From Iris pallida (Eukaryota; Streptophyta; Magnoliopsida; Asparagales; Iridaceae), in NCBI GenBank assembly GCA_029216955.1, contig JANAVB010012195.1, positions 770,857-834,856 of the forward strand: 64,000 nt of DNA, in the 5' to 3' direction. Of the stretch, positions 21,424 to 33,030 are shown piece after piece. Position 1 is the first letter of the stretch. Each line of letters begins with the position of its first letter. The position numbers were made by a program, and so were the translations under genes. Below the pieces are notes generated by a model. That model made no database searches. It was not told where the DNA came from and saw nothing but the letters and a program-made list of their open reading frames with translations.

Positions 21424-21894
21424 ACCACCTCTCTCTCCACCAAACCCTAGCTGCCATCCCTCTCCACAAAACCCTAATCCTACTCCACAGTACCCTAACC
21501 CTACCCCACAAAACCCTAGCCGCTATCCCCCAACCCCTTCCCACCTCCTCCTCCCCCACCACTCTGCCTCCGCCCGCCTCCCCTCCCCCCTCAGCACCGT
21601 CGCCCCCCCGGCCCTTCTTCTCCTTCTCGTCCGCCCATGCGACCTCCAGTCACAATCCGGCATGGGACATGAGCGGCTCTCAGAGATGCCGCTACAGCTG
21701 AAGGAGGAACAGTAGACGTAAAGATGATGGTGACCAAAGTTGCAGACGGTCTCGATCTATATTGTTAATGGAAGAGAAGACGAAGATGATGGAGACGATC
21801 TATGGTAAGCTGACGACCAAAGAGATGAAGGCTTTGGTGGACGATCTTTTCTCCAGGAGGCTGACCGAGACTAGTTTCCGTCCTGCACACAGAT

Positions 21895-22700
21895 GTGGAT
21901 CCTTCACCATACAAAATGGCGAAGTTGGAGAAACTTGAAGTAAAGTTGGAGGGTACTTCCAATTATTTAAAGTGGTCGCGTCAGGCGATGCAGACTCTGA
22001 AGGCAAGAGGCTTGGTGGGCTATGTGAATGGACAAACCAAGGCACCTGACGATCACTCCTCACGGGAGTTTGCTGTGTGGGAGATCGTCAACAATGTTGT
22101 AGCATGATGGTTGACAGCCTCCTTGACCGACCAAGTGTCGGACAACGTGGAGGCAATGGAGGGAGCCGGTGATATTTGGATGACGCTGAAGGACATGGTA
22201 CTCGGGGACGAACAACCCTATGAGAGTCTTCCAACTGCAGGATGAACTTGATAATGTGGTCCAAGAAGATCACACCATCTCCGAGTATGCGGCTGTGCTG
22301 GAGAAGTATTGGTTAGATCTCGACCACTATGATCCCATTGGTGTGGAAGATGAGCAAGTGGAACCAGCATTTGCGAAGCATTACCAGAAGTTCATGGAGT
22401 ATATCTCGCGACAGAGGATGATGAAGTTCCTGAAGGGGCTCAACCCAGTATTCGAGCAAAGGAGGAATGTGCTACTCGCACAACCCGGACTGCCATCACT
22501 AGAGGAGGCAATTGCTGCTATGGCACAAGAAGAAGCACGGTTGAAGCTGATGTCCAGCACCACTAACACTCCGGAAGAGAAATAAGCTCTAGCAGTTTTT
22601 AACCCAAATCCTTCAGGAGGGGGAGGGTGCTATGTGGAGACCCAGGACACTTCATCAGATTCTGTACGAAGCCTATGAGAGGCCAGTCCAGCGGTCGTGG
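21895..22700 (+). pseudogene. gag: E4 gag
   Basis: Copia gag in pieces: MAKLEKLEVKLEGTSNYLKW (N-terminal signature), then, after a stop at 22105 and a frameshift, a UBN2-type capsid segment (YAAVLEKYWLDLDHYDP, MMKFLKGLNPVFEQRRNVLL) to a stop at 22583, and finally a degenerate knuckle (CGDPGHFIRFC) and a Gly/Arg-rich tail. This is the copy of the family that best shows the full gag lost from E2 and E6. Confidence 0.82.
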
Positions 22701-22749
22701 ACGCGGCCGTGGAGGACGTCGAGGTGGCAGAGGAGGCTATGTCAGTGGC

Positions 22750-23301
22750 AGAAAACATTATTATGGAGGGCACAAGGCGAACCTGGGAGAAGGGGGAGGT
22801 AAAAATCAGTCATCTGACGTGACCCCTAGTGAGAGGGAGATGTTGGAAATATGGAGGAACATGAAGCTTGGAACCAGCGGCAGTCGCGCCAATACTGCTG
22901 GGACATCGACTCCAACTACCTCCGGGGGTAACATCACATACTATGCCAGTACAAGCACATGTATACCTGCTTATGCCTTTGCATCTACCCACAAACCAGG
23001 AAGTGTAAATTGGATAATTGACTCTGGGGCATCCTGCCATGTTACGGGTGCCCGTGATGAGTTCCAAGATTACACTCACCTGATGACATCTGAAAGCATT
23101 CAGACTGCTGATGGTACTGCTAGACCTACTGTGGGTAAAAGGACAGTTGAATGCACCCCTTCGATGTGTCTTACTGATGGCTTGCATGCTCCATCATTTC
23201 CTTTTAATCTATTGTCCATAAGTGTCATTGTTCTTCAACTTAATTGTGTTGTTTTCTTTGACATTTCGAAGGTTATTTTTCAGGAGAAGGGAACGGGATG
23301 A
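22750..23301 (+). pseudogene. E4 protease
   Basis: Protease motif WIIDSGASCHVTGARDEF, the block SIQTADGTARPTVGKRTVEC and the LHAPSFPFNLLSISVIVL segment. Closely similar to the E6 protease. The frame breaks at 23299, before the GAG-pre-integrase domain. Confidence 0.85.
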
Positions 23302-24484
23302 CAGTTGGGGACTGACACTTGGCATAAAGGGCTATGGTACTCGGACATGGATGGGTTGGATACAGCATTGGTGGATGAAGCACAATCGGAGGAGCCGCGA
23401 AGAAGAATTATTACTCCAACATCAGCGCATGGGACACTCTTCATTTAGTCTAGTTAATCGAATGTTTTCATCTATGTATCAAAAAGCTAATAAGCAAAAG
23501 TTGGTTTGTGATACTTGTGAACTTGGAAAACACACCAGAAGCTCTTATGTGAGTTCTGGAAATAGAAGTTTAGCTGCTTTTGATATGATACACTCTGATG
23601 TGTGGGGACTTTGTCCTACAACTGCTGTTAATGGTTTTAAGTGGTTTATCACCTTTCTTGACTGCCATACTCATGTCACCTTGGTATACCTAATGAAGGG
23701 TAAGAGTGATGTCTTTGCATGCTTTCAAGACTTCCATCGCAGGGTTTTAACACAGTACGGTGCCAAAGTAAAGATTTTGAGGTCTGACAATGGGACAGAA
23801 TATACCAACAAAGCCATTGAGGAGTACTTATCAGCCAATGGGATACATCATCAGACTTCATGTGTCTATACACCAGCACAAAAATGGCGTGGCGGAACGG
23901 AAAAACAAGCACATGTTGGAAGTGCCAAGGTCGATGATGTTTGCTATGAATGTTCCGAAACACTTATGGGAACATGTCGTATTGACTGCTGCATACCTTA
24001 TCAACAGGATGCCCTCTCAGATGTTAGGATGGAAGATACCGTTTGAGATGCTTACAGGTGAGAACAAATACATTGTTCCCCCAAAAGTATTTGGTTGTGT
24101 ATGCTTTGTGAAGGATAATAGACCTGTAGTAGGAAAATTGGACCCTCGGATAGTGAAGTGTGTCTTCGTTGGCTACTCAGGGACTCGGAAGGGATTCTTG
24201 CTGGAGTCCAGTGGAGCGAAGACTCTTTGTGAGTATGGATGTTACATTCAGAGAGATGGAACCATACTATCACAATAGTTCAGGTGAAGGCTCCGCATTT
24301 GGTGACACTCCTAACACAGGAGGTGTTAGGAGTGAGGGGGAGATAGTCCCAAGTGTGGTTGTTGGGTCAGTTCCATGCCCAATGATGGGAGTTAGTCCAA
24401 GAAAAACAGGGGGAGATAGCGAGAGTGAGGAAAGTGATGATAATGCATACAATCAAGAGGAAGGAAGTGATGCTCCAGTGTAGG
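23222..24484 (+). pseudogene. pol: E4 integrase
   Basis: HHCC region (LLQHQRMGHSSFSLVNRM, LVCDTCELGKHTRSSYVSSG), then catalytic residues in FDMIHSDVWG and LRSDNGTEYTNK. An extra A in the run at about 23880 shifts the frame just before the catalytic Glu block (VAERKNKH, frame of 23790-24278). Further shifts follow near 24200. Confidence 0.85.
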
Positions 24485-24899
24485 GGGAGACTAGAGAACC
24501 GGGGAAGAAACGAACTACATAGCTCAAAGTCTACAGAAGAAGGAATCAGCAGTCCACTATTGTGCCTATTGTCCCTACTGTGCCAAAACCCTACCCCAAC
24601 TCCTCAAGATGTGCCTTCCGCATTGGATCCCTTTGATTCGGATGCGGATCCCTCTGATTCGGATGGTATGATCTCTCCTCCATTATCTCATATTCCCTTA
24701 AGAAGATCTTCTCGTAGTAATGCAGAAAAATCTTCTATTCATTATAGTTATGAACATGATATTGCTCATTTTCTATCATACTCTAATATATCCCCTACTT
24801 ATAGAGCATTCATTGCATCGTTAGACACCACCTCTTTGCCTAAGTGTTGGCAGGAAGCGAAGGAAGATCCAAGGTAGAAAGCTGCAATATTGGAGGAAC

Positions 24900-26152
24900 T
24901 TGGGGCACTGGAAAGAAATGGGACATAAGAACTTGTTTCATTACCTGAAGGAAAAAAGGGCAGTCAGGTGCAAATGGGTCTTCACGGTAAAGGAGACGCC
25001 AGAAGGAAAGATGGAGCGATACAAGGCAAGATTGGTTGCAAAAAGATTCATTCAGTCCTATGGCATCGACTATGATGAGACGTTTGCTCCTGTAGCGAAG
25101 ATGAGCACTGTAAGAACCCTGGTCTCTCTTGCAGCCAACCAGGGTGGCAACTTCATCAATTAGATGTGAAGAATGTCTTTATTCATGTAGATCTACAGGA
25201 GGAAGTATAAATGGAGACTCCCCCTGGATTTTGCACGAGACAGTCAGCAGGAAAAGTGTGCAAGCTGAAGAAATCACTGTATGGACTCTAGCAATCTCCT
25301 CGGGCATGATTTGAAAGATTCAGAAAAGCTGTCACGGGCATGGGGTACAGCCAGACTAATGCAGATCACACAGTCTTCTTCCGACATGCGAGAGGCCACG
25401 TTACCATACTTGCGGTATACGTAGATGATATAGTGATCACATGTGATGAAGAAGAGGAGATTACCCAGCTGAAGAAGAAATTTGCCAAAGAATTTGAAGT
25501 AAAGGACTTGGGAATGATGAGATATTTTCTTGGGATCGAGGTAGCTCGAGGAAAAGATGGGATCGTCCTCTCTCAGAGGAAGTATGTAATAGACTTGCTC
25601 ACAGAAAATGGTATGCTGGGATGTCGTCCGGCAGTCACTCCGATTGACCAGAAAGATAAATTGGGGGCAGAGGCAGGAGAGCCGGTTGATCGTGAAAGAT
25701 ATCAGAGACTTGTAGGCAGATTGATTTATATGGGTCACACTCGCCCTGATATCTCATTTGTTGTAAGTGTAGTGAGTCGTTACATGCACGATCCAAGGAA
25801 AGGCCACATGGATGCAGTTTTTCATATTTTGAGGTATCTAAAGGGGGCTCCTGGAAGAGGGATACGGTTCAAGAACAATGGACACCTTAGTGTTGAGGGA
25901 TACTGTGATGTGATGCAGATTGGACAAGTTGCATGGATGACAGGAGGTCTACCTCAGGGTATTGTGTATTTGTGGGGGGGTAACCTAGTCTCATGGAGAA
26001 GCAAAAAACAGTCTGTGGTAGCTCGATCAACCGCTGAAACAGAATATAGAGCTATGGCTGTGGGAGTGTCAGAATTGTTGTGGGTAAAAGTATTGTTGAC
26101 AGAGTTGAAGCTGGACCAAGGAACACCATTGCGTCTTCTGAGTGATAGCTAA
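24900..26152 (+). pseudogene. pol: E4 reverse transcriptase and RNase H
   Basis: [42 protein letters not shown], then several stops between 25160 and 25310, then an open stretch with LAVYVDDIVITCD, VKDLGMMRYFLG and RNase H motifs HTRPDISFVVSVVSRYMHDP, LVSWRSKKQSVVARSTAETE. It ends at TAA 26150, where Gln is expected; another Gln to TAG change follows. The remaining homologous segment reaches the stop just before the polypurine tract at about 26376. Confidence 0.85.
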
Positions 26153-26384
26153 GTAGCACTGAGTATAGCTAACAATCCAGTTTAGCATGACAGAACGAAG
26201 CACATCGAGATCGATCGTTTTTTCATCAAGGAAAAGCTGGAGAAAGGAATACTAAAGCTCGATCATGTTCGCTCAGAAGAACAAATTGCAGATTGTCTTA
26301 CTAAGGGGCTTAATTCATTAAGTCTCGCTAAACTATGTAACAAGATGGGGATGATTGATATCTATCACCCATCTTGAGGGGGAG

Positions 26385-26512
26385 TGTTGAGAGTATTAAT
26401 GGGCTTTTAGTCCCACAACGGGTAGAATAATAGGGAGAGGGGTTAGCCTCTCCTATATAAGTGTAGCTCCACCTCAATAATAAACAAGTCAAATATTCTG
26501 CTAAATTCTATT
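26385..26512 (+). repeat. E4 3' LTR, 128 bp
   Basis: Same length and same CTATT end as the left LTR, followed by GTATC (duplication with one mutation). Confidence 0.9.
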
Positions 26513-26517
26513 GTATC

Positions 26518-26799
26518 TATCAACAAATCCAAGTGTTTCACAATGAACACCCACTTGCAACCAACAATCTTAGTCCCTGCAGGAAGTTGGACCACATCCC
26601 AAGTATTATTGTGTTGTAAAGCCTCCATTTCATACTGCATTGCTGCTAGCCAGTTTGGGTCCTTCAGTGCTTCACTTACAGTAGGTGAGATTGTAACAGA
26701 GGCAGTGGCCGCAAGAAAACTATGGTAGGTAGGGGATATAGAGCAATACGAAAGGTAATCTTGGATAGGATAAGGAATTGAGGAAGCCAAAAGATCCAT
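26518..26799 (-). pseudogene. pol: N-terminal RT of the old minus-strand copia
   Basis: Minus-strand frame shows SYCSISPTYHSFLAA, MQYEMEALQHNNTWDVVQLP and KIVGCKWVFIVKH, the usual entry to a copia RT. E4 interrupts it between here and 21277. Confidence 0.82.
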
Positions 26800-27149
26800 G
26801 CGGAAAAGTATTATGCGTGTACGTGTGGGTGCCTAGGAGGGGCAGAAGTCTCAGCCACAGGGTCAACTGAAAGGTCAGGAGCAACGGATCTAGATGCAGG
26901 GAGTAGGGACATGTACAACACGAGCTGCCACCGAGGATTCCACTGGGTGCTTGCGACATTGTGTAAAAACTTGGAGAGGCCTGTCAACCATACTATCACT
27001 TGCAATAGAACAAAGATAACAAAGATGAGGTGAACCCGAAACAGGAAAGTCACGCAGAGGCACTGAAAGTGGTGAGGAAGGAGGTGAATCAAACACTGGC
27101 ATAGGGAGATCCATAGGGATCAGATTTACTAAGAACGAGGAGCCTGCAG

Positions 27150-27906
27150 TTATTGAGGGCTTATAGAACGGGACATCCTCCAGAAAAGAAACATCAAAAG
27201 AGTGATACTCTCGGTACTTAGGTCATAACATTGATAACCTTTAGAGAGAGAAGAGTACCTAACGAACAATTTCGTACGTTTGGGATGACTATTATTGACA
27301 AAGCATGTACAACCAAAGGCGCGAGGAAGAATAGCAAAGAGTGTCCGATTAGTAAAAAGTATGTGGAAGGGGATCCACCCAGTCCGAGATGGTACCCGAT
27401 TTAGAATATAGGCAGCTGTAAGGACAACTAGGTGCCAGGAAGATTTGGGCATATTCTTGCCACGAAGAAGACATCGGACAATGGCCATAACACTCCTATT
27501 TTTTCGTTCAACAACTCTATTTTGCTCTGGAGTATAAGGACAAGTCAATTGTTGAAGAATGCCCATACGATTTAGTTAGGATACAAAAGCATATGAAACA
27601 TACTCCCGAGCATTATCAGAACGATAACTGACGGTCACATTAAACTGAGTTCGGACGAGATAGTACTAAATGCTTTTGAGCGTTTTCTAATAAGATACAC
27701 CAATGTGCAACGAGTATAGTCATCAGTAAAAGTAACATGATAATGTATCCCAGAAATGTTGTCAATCGGGAAGGGACCACAAACGACACTATGATTATGT
27801 CAAAAGTAGCAGGAGATCGATGCATTCGAGGAATGTAAGAGGAACAGACATGTTTGGAAAGGGAACACACATAATGAAATTGATGAACTTTGCACACTTT
27901 ATTCAA
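27150..27906 (-). pseudogene. pol: Integrase of the old minus-strand copia
   Basis: Catalytic Glu block TCPYTPEQNRVVERKNRSVM, then NMPKSSWHLVVLTAAYILNR and a C-terminal segment (FGCTCFVNN). The upstream part, 27640-27906, has degraded GAG-pre-integrase and core sequence (KHVCSSYIPRMHRSPATFDI). Several frames are needed. Confidence 0.82.
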
Positions 27907-28006
27907 TTATGGAAATAACAGACAGATACTAGAAGTTTACATGACCTATCCTAGAATGCCACAAAAGAAGTGACTCATTGGAAAAAAACATGATGGCCTA
28001 CATTAG

Positions 28007-28330
28007 TCAAAACATAAGATGTAGATAAAAGAGAGGTGAGTGGTTGACCAGACGGATCTCCAAAGTAGTACAAGCCATCACGTTCATACCCTTGCCAAAA
28101 ATCTTCCTCGAAGACGGGTCCTGCAAAAGGTGACCGTTAGATAAAAAGATAACACCACAATTTGAAGAATTTGCAAGACGACTGACCGAGAGAAGATTAT
28201 AAGCAAAATTAGGGACCAACAAAACAAAGTCTAGGGTGATATAAGGGGTTAAACATTTAAAAGGGCACATCCTTTATGGATGATGGGTGTTATAGAACCA
28301 TCATCTAGTTTGACATTATGAGACTTGTGA
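28007..28330 (-). pseudogene. Protease end of the old minus-strand copia
   Basis: Frame reads LLVPNFAYNLLSVSRLANSS, the conserved segment after the copia protease, preceded by SHNVKLDDGSITPI. The catalytic DSGA lies beyond the breakpoint with the gypsy insertion at about 28340-28380. Confidence 0.75.
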
Positions 28331-28566
28331 GACGACGCTTTCTAGACTTGTCCATTTTCTCCTCAAGATCGGTAGCAAACTAGTTTGTCGCCTCTGCCTC
28401 TGCGCGGTCCATGACGTGCATCGCCTCACTCGGGCCCATCTTGGTAGCACGATCCACTGCCCTACGCAGAAATGACTCATTGGGACGCCTCTTTGTAATA
28501 TCCTTGGTCTCGCATGGAAGATCTTCCTCCTCGAAGCCCTCCTTCGTCTCGAGCACCGCTAGATGT

Positions 28567-28927
28567 TGTTGTGAATCGACTCAATCGATTCACAAAAGAA
28601 AGCAAATAAAACAAAGAACAAGAGGAATAGAAACAGAATGATCTTTAATATAGGAAAAGAACAAAACTCCCAACTTTGATTGAACGGAACAAAGTAATAA
28701 AATCTTTCTTGATGACACTGGAGAGAATTTTCTCAATCCAAGCATAAAAGTAATGACGGCTAGCCCTGACTATAAATAGAAAAGAAAAGCAAACCCTAGG
28801 AGGATTATTGTGGTGAAAGACCACAATACCCCTTTATGCCTAAATAACTGAAAGGCCTAAAAAGTGGGCCTAAATGGCTCCACGTCTCCTGCGACGTGTG
28901 TAGGTGATAATGGGTGGGCCCGCATCA
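28567..28927 (-). repeat. 3' LTR of the non-autonomous element
   Basis: 361 bp; contains CTATAAATAG near 28770 and differs from its partner at a handful of sites. Confidence 0.92.
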
Positions 28928-29252
28928 ATACCGTCCCCTAAAAGAGCCACCTTGTCCTCAAGGTGGAAATCTGGGAACTGCGTCTGTTGCTATAGCGGCC
29001 TTTTCCTCCGTCGGATCCTCCTCCTTCTCCTCTTCCTCCGTGGTAGTCGTCGTAGGGGTAGATCCCCTCTCTGGAAGTTGGCGGGATCCGCCGTTTCTCC
29101 AAAGAAATTGCTGCCTCCGGTGTTCCTCGCCCCTCCTGGCGGCTCCGTCCCTCCCGTCCGAGCCGGAACTCCAGCTAAGCCCCTTCCCGACCCCGTGAAC
29201 CTATCACCGTAGTTCGAGGTCATCGTCCGACCCCCATAGGGAGCCCCAAGCC

Positions 29253-29855
29253 CTAGGGCCTCTCCCGGGTGTGGCGCCGGTCCGCCGGGACCGAAATGGT
29301 CGGCGGCGTCCGGCCACAGCCGCTCGCCGGCGGCTCCCCTGGCACCGGCCGGCCCTGGGTGGCGGTCAGGGGTCGGCCAGCGGCCGCCCACAGCAGCCGC
29401 GGCCCCGCCTGGGCTCGTGCGGCCTGCTGTGGTGCTCCCGCGGCCCTCGGCTGCTGCCGGCGGTGATCGCCGGCCGCCAGGGCCCAGCCCGGAGGTGCGG
29501 CGGCGACGGCGGTTGCGGGGCAGCGGCCGTCGGCCGGTCCTTCTTCCTCCTCGGTCGCCTTCCCCTCCGCATGAGCAAACCCTAGTTGATCGCCTAGGGT
29601 TTGGGTTGTTACCGCCTCCGCTTCCTCGCCGTTGATCTTCTTCGAGATATTTTGTAAGAGCGTCATTATGGCCGTCGTCTCCTTCCGCATGTCCTGCATC
29701 TCCGTGCGGAATTCCGTTCGGAGTTCCTGGTTCGTGGATGCTTGATCTTTAACGGAGGCTTCCATGGATTTCTTCAAGCTATCGATCTCGGCGGTGAAGT
29801 CCTCCCGAAGACCTCGGATCTTCTCGTCGATTGAGGCTCTCGTTCCGTCTGCCAT
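29253..29855 (-). CDS. Gag-like coiled-coil protein of the non-autonomous element
   Basis: The chosen ATG lies just downstream of the primer site; an upstream in-frame Met is inside the LTR. Residues 1-75 (MADGTRASIDEKIRGLREDF and on) are a Lys/Glu-rich heptad helix likely to form a coiled coil, as at the start of some plant gypsy gags. After about residue 85 the sequence turns into Ala/Arg/Pro-rich GC-rich sequence with no recognisable domain. 200 residues in total. A further minus-strand stretch, 28990-29391, in another frame may have been continuous with it before frameshifts. Confidence 0.55.
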   Translation of the reverse strand: MADGTRASIDEKIRGLREDFTAEIDSLKKSMEASVKDQASTNQELRTEFRTEMQDMRKETTAIMTLLQNISKKINGEEAEAVTTQTLGDQLGFAHAEGKATEEEEGPADGRCPATAVAAAPPGWALAAGDHRRQQPRAAGAPQQAARAQAGPRLLWAAAGRPLTATQGRPVPGEPPASGCGRTPPTISVPADRRHTRERP

Positions 29856-29881
29856 GGCTCGTAGAGGGCTCTGATACCAAT

Positions 29882-30240
29882 TGTTGTGAATCGACTCAAT
29901 CGATTCACAAAAGAAAGCAAATAAAACAAAGAACAAGTGGAATAGAAACAGAATGATCTTTAATATAGAAAAAGAACAAAACTCCCAACTTTGATTGAAC
30001 GGAACAAAGTAATAAAATCCTTCTTGATGACACTGGAGAGTTTTCTCAATCCAAGCATAAAAGTAATGACGGCTAGCCCTGACTATAAATAGAAAAGAAA
30101 AGCAAACCCTAGGATGATTATTGTGGTGAAAGACAACAATACCCCTTTATGCCTAAATAACTGAAAGGCCTAAAAAGTGGGCCTAAATGGCTCCACGTCT
30201 CCTGCGACGTGTGTAGGTGATAATGGGTGGGCCCGCATCA
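29882..30240 (-). repeat. 5' LTR of the non-autonomous element
   Basis: 359 bp, partner of 28567-28927, next to the primer site at 29867-29879. Confidence 0.92.
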
Positions 30241-30308
30241 GATGTCTTCCTTTGGCTACCCTTCTTGAGTTGAACGGCGGAGATAGTTTTATCCTTTGAT
30301 GGCTTGCC

Positions 30309-30724
30309 TCATGCAATTTTTACCATGCACGATGAGCCTTCCTCCATAAAGCCGACGACTTCCAAATGTAGGCATCGGAATCGCCTTCGCCGCGATAAGA
30401 AAATGTCCATTATCAACTTGAATTCATCCAACAAAACGGTAAAATTGGCAACATCCGACCAATTTTCTACCACTATGCGGACTCCCTTGGCTACCCCTTG
30501 CACGGGACATGCCTCCGCATTGACCGCATTCATCTTGCTTGAATCTTGCTCAAGGCTAGACTCAAGAGACGAACCTTCGCATCCGAGATGAAGTTATTTG
30601 TGATGTCCGTGTTAACCAACGTCCGTGTGCTTATGCCTTTGATCCTCACGTTAACGTACGTGAGCTCCCTGCTCGAAGTCTTCGACATAACGGACTTGGC
30701 CTTGACGACGTTGAGTAAGCACAA
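30309..30724 (-). pseudogene. Protease of the minus-strand gypsy
   Basis: Two overlapping frames: ELTYVNVRIKGISTRTLVNT, then DITNNFISDAKVRLL (the active site reads NTDI where DTGA is expected), then MNAVNAEACPVQGVAKGVRI and NFTVLLDEFKLIMDI. This is the plant chromovirus-type retropepsin arrangement. A frameshift at about 30530 and the altered active site show it is dead. Confidence 0.78.
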
Positions 30725-30727
30725 CGC

Positions 30728-31961
30728 TCACATATGCGCTCCTACTTCGCATTCCTTGTCCTCCATCTCCTCGGTTCGGACGACGTTGACACGCATGCTC
30801 CTCATCGGATAATCTCGAGCAAAGTAATTTTTTCCACAAATGAAGCACGAAACTACTCGTTCGGGTTGGACCTTCTCGTGCTTCTTTCCCTCAGACGGAT
30901 CCTCCTTATGAGAGCTCTCCCACTTTCTCCCACCATTCACTTTAGTGGTATTTGGCTTGGTTTTGGCATCGTTGTCGTCCCATATGTACTCGACGAGCCT
31001 TTCGGCCGTTGCTACGACAGTGTTCAAGTCTTGCACCCTCTGTCACTGCAATTCTTGTGTCGTCTACGGTTTTAGTCCATCGAGAAAGAAGAATAAGCGA
31101 TAATCCTCATCCATGCTAGATATCGCGAGCATCATGTATGTAAACTCTGCAATATACTCCTTGATCGCCCCGGTGTGTTTGAGTTGCCGTAAGCTCCGTC
31201 TCGCTGCAAATTTGACATTCTCCGGATAGAACTGAGACTTGATCTCCTTCTTGAGATCTTCGTAAGTCTCTTTCGAGTATAAACCTTTTTCGGCTTTCAT
31301 GCACCTTCGACTTCACCATAACATAGCATCATCGGTGAATAAAGTGAAGCAATGTCTACCTTCTCGGCGTCATCGTTGATGTGCAATATCTTGAAGTATC
31401 GCTCCACGTTCCACCAGAAGTTCTCAACTTCTTTGGCATCCCGCTCTCCGTTGAAGGATTTTGGCTCGGGGATCTTCCGTCTCGGTGCCTCCCTACTCGA
31501 AGGTCCACCGTTCGCAACGGCATTCTCCAAGATGGCAACTTTGGTTTTGAGTTCTCCGCAACTCTCGACAACGGTCTTTAGTTCCTTGTAGCCTCAAACC
31601 TTCCTATGCAAGTCCTTATTCTCTGCAGGATATACACCTCCTCAAGTGCGGATCAGATCTTTTGGAATTGCTCCCGAAAGATTGCTATGGATGAAGCGAC
31701 ATCACTCTCCAGTCCATCGAAGTACTCTTCTAGCTTCGTGTTGCTTTGCTCCATGGAGCCCATGCGTATCTCCATGTCCCTCAAATCCGTTTTCATGACC
31801 TCGAGACGCTCCGCAAGATCGGCAAAGCTATGCTCCATCGTAGCCTCCTTGTTCCTGTCCCTCATGTTGGTCTTGGCGTGCCTTTCATTAGGTGACACAG
31901 CCCTCTCTTGAACATTCTTGGATGTCAACATGGCACCAATTAACCTTCGATCTGATACCAC
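30728..31961 (-). pseudogene. gag: Gag of the minus-strand gypsy
   Basis: From the right: an N-terminal helical region with repeated heptads (LAERLEVMKTDLRDMEIRMG), a central gag domain (SFNGERDAKEVENFWWNVER, YSKETYEDLKKEIKSQFYPE, HTGAIKEYIAEFTYMML), and a knuckle CFICGKNYFARDYPMR in which the His and last Cys are changed. At least three frameshifts. Confidence 0.8.
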
Positions 31962-31962
31962 T

Positions 31963-32456
31963 TGTCACGGACTTAGTATTTTTGTCTACACTTCGATTCG
32001 TGCGGCGCACAAGCTTCCTACTCAAAGATCCGTGTCAGCATTTTCTAAACGCTTAGCTAGATCGCTAAGACGTAAATGAGAACAATGTGGAGCAAAAGAG
32101 AGAGAGAGATTGGAAGATTAAAAATTTACTTTACTAGAGAGAGATTACAGCTTTTGGGTTGTGATGAACAAATGAGCCTCCCACTTATTTATAGTTTCTC
32201 AAGGGACTTACATGAAGCTTCTGGAATCGGCATATTATGGAAATTATTTTAGGGTCTAGATATTTATAAGGAAGCTTCTAGTATATCTAGAAAGATCTTG
32301 AGTCTTCAAGAGGATTCCATCATCTTCAAGAAATATTCTAGGCCTTCCAAAGGATCCCACCATCTTCTAAAGAATTCTGGAAGCTTCCAGCATAACCCCG
32401 GTCCGTGGAGAGTTATGCAAGTCCGTCTCGATAGGCGCAAACTTTTGGAAGTGACA
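31963..32456 (-). repeat. LTR of the minus-strand gypsy, 494 bp
   Basis: Plus-strand start TGTCACGG directly follows the reverse-complement primer site; the end is placed at GTGACA (32451-32456), which gives inverted TGTCAC/GTGACA termini. A minus-strand TATA box (CTATAAATAAGTGGG) lies inside. The second LTR is missing, so the far boundary is inferred. Confidence 0.6.
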
Positions 32457-32639
32457 AGTAGATGTACCTGTGGCAGACAGAGAGACAGACAAGGATGACC
32501 CAATATATAACTGTAGTCTACTTTGACCATTGTGACGTCCATAGATTGTTTGAAACTCCCAAAACCTAACACTGAGTCAGACAAAGGAACATAAGACAAT
32601 ATCCTCAGAAATAGCCGCAGCAGCAGCACGACAGCGTGA

Positions 32640-33030
32640 ATTCTTGAATCAAAACTTATTTTTAAGTTCCGGATGAAGGAGAAAGCACGTCTCCTTTGGG
32701 TGACCAGGCTTCTTAGAGTGACTGCAGATGATCGGCCCCAAATTATTAGACTGAGATCTTGACTGGGTTGCGAAGGCCACCTAGTTACTGCATATTATGG
32801 TGCAAGACGAGAACCAGAAAAGCGATATGTGCGTTCAACTTCCTCCACCATAGCAAAAACATCCTGTAGTGTAGGAAGAGTTTGATTGTTTAAAATCTGG
32901 TTGCGGATGGTTTTGAATTCCGGACGAAGACCCATGAAAAACTGATATACTTTATCTTCCTCTGCTAAAATTTGAAAGGATGCTTCAATCTCAGCTGTCA
33001 TACCCTTAATGGCATTTAACAGGTCAAAGC
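32640..33030 (-). pseudogene. gag: Gag of the old minus-strand copia
   Basis: UBN2-type capsid end (EEDKVYQFFMGLRPEFKTIR, NQILNNQTLPTLQDVFAMVE) followed by a degraded knuckle CSHSKKPGHPKETC (second Cys is Ser). The N-terminus is missing because an E5-family fragment begins near 33055. Confidence 0.8.

Larger units (their letters stand above)
21283..26512 (+). mobile_element. E4: degenerate Ty1/copia with 128-bp LTRs
   Basis: LTRs at both ends (TGTTGAGAG to AAATTCTATT), PBS TGGTATCAGAGCC at 21411, polypurine GAGGGGGAG before the right LTR. Flanks GTACC (21278-21282) and GTATC (26513-26517) are a 5-bp duplication with one change; joining them restores the RT frame of the old minus-strand copia. 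Complete gag to RNase H order with many frameshifts and stops. Close relative of E6 and of the solo LTR at 37.2 kb. Confidence 0.93.
28567..30240 (-). mobile_element. Non-autonomous LTR element, TSD GATGT
   Basis: LTRs 28567-28927 and 29882-30240 (plus strand TGTTGTGAATC to CCCGCATCA), perfect GATGT duplications at 28562-28566 and 30241-30245. Primer site reads CTCTGATACCA on the plus strand beside the right LTR, so the element is on the minus strand. Only 954 bp lie between the LTRs: a gag-like coiled-coil start, GC-rich low-quality coding sequence and a polypurine-like AGGGGACGG. It has no pol domains and would be mobilised in trans. It sits in the minus-strand gypsy fragment. Confidence 0.93.
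28381..32456 (-). mobile_element. Minus-strand Ty3/gypsy fragment (LTR, gag, protease)
   Basis: From the right: LTR 31963-32456 (plus-strand ends TGTCACGG and GTGACA), primer site in reverse complement (GATCTGATACCA), gag, a knuckle, protease. No RT, RNase H, integrase or second LTR is found before copia sequence resumes near 28340, so the 3' part was deleted. A non-autonomous LTR element was inserted after protease. The segment 28381-28561 carries an open minus-strand frame (HLAVLETKEGFEEEDLPCET and on) that is probably post-protease sequence of the same element. Confidence 0.75.

Noticed and set aside
31963..32456. Solo LTR
   Set aside because: Its primer site and gag follow directly on the minus strand, so it is the 5' LTR of a truncated element.
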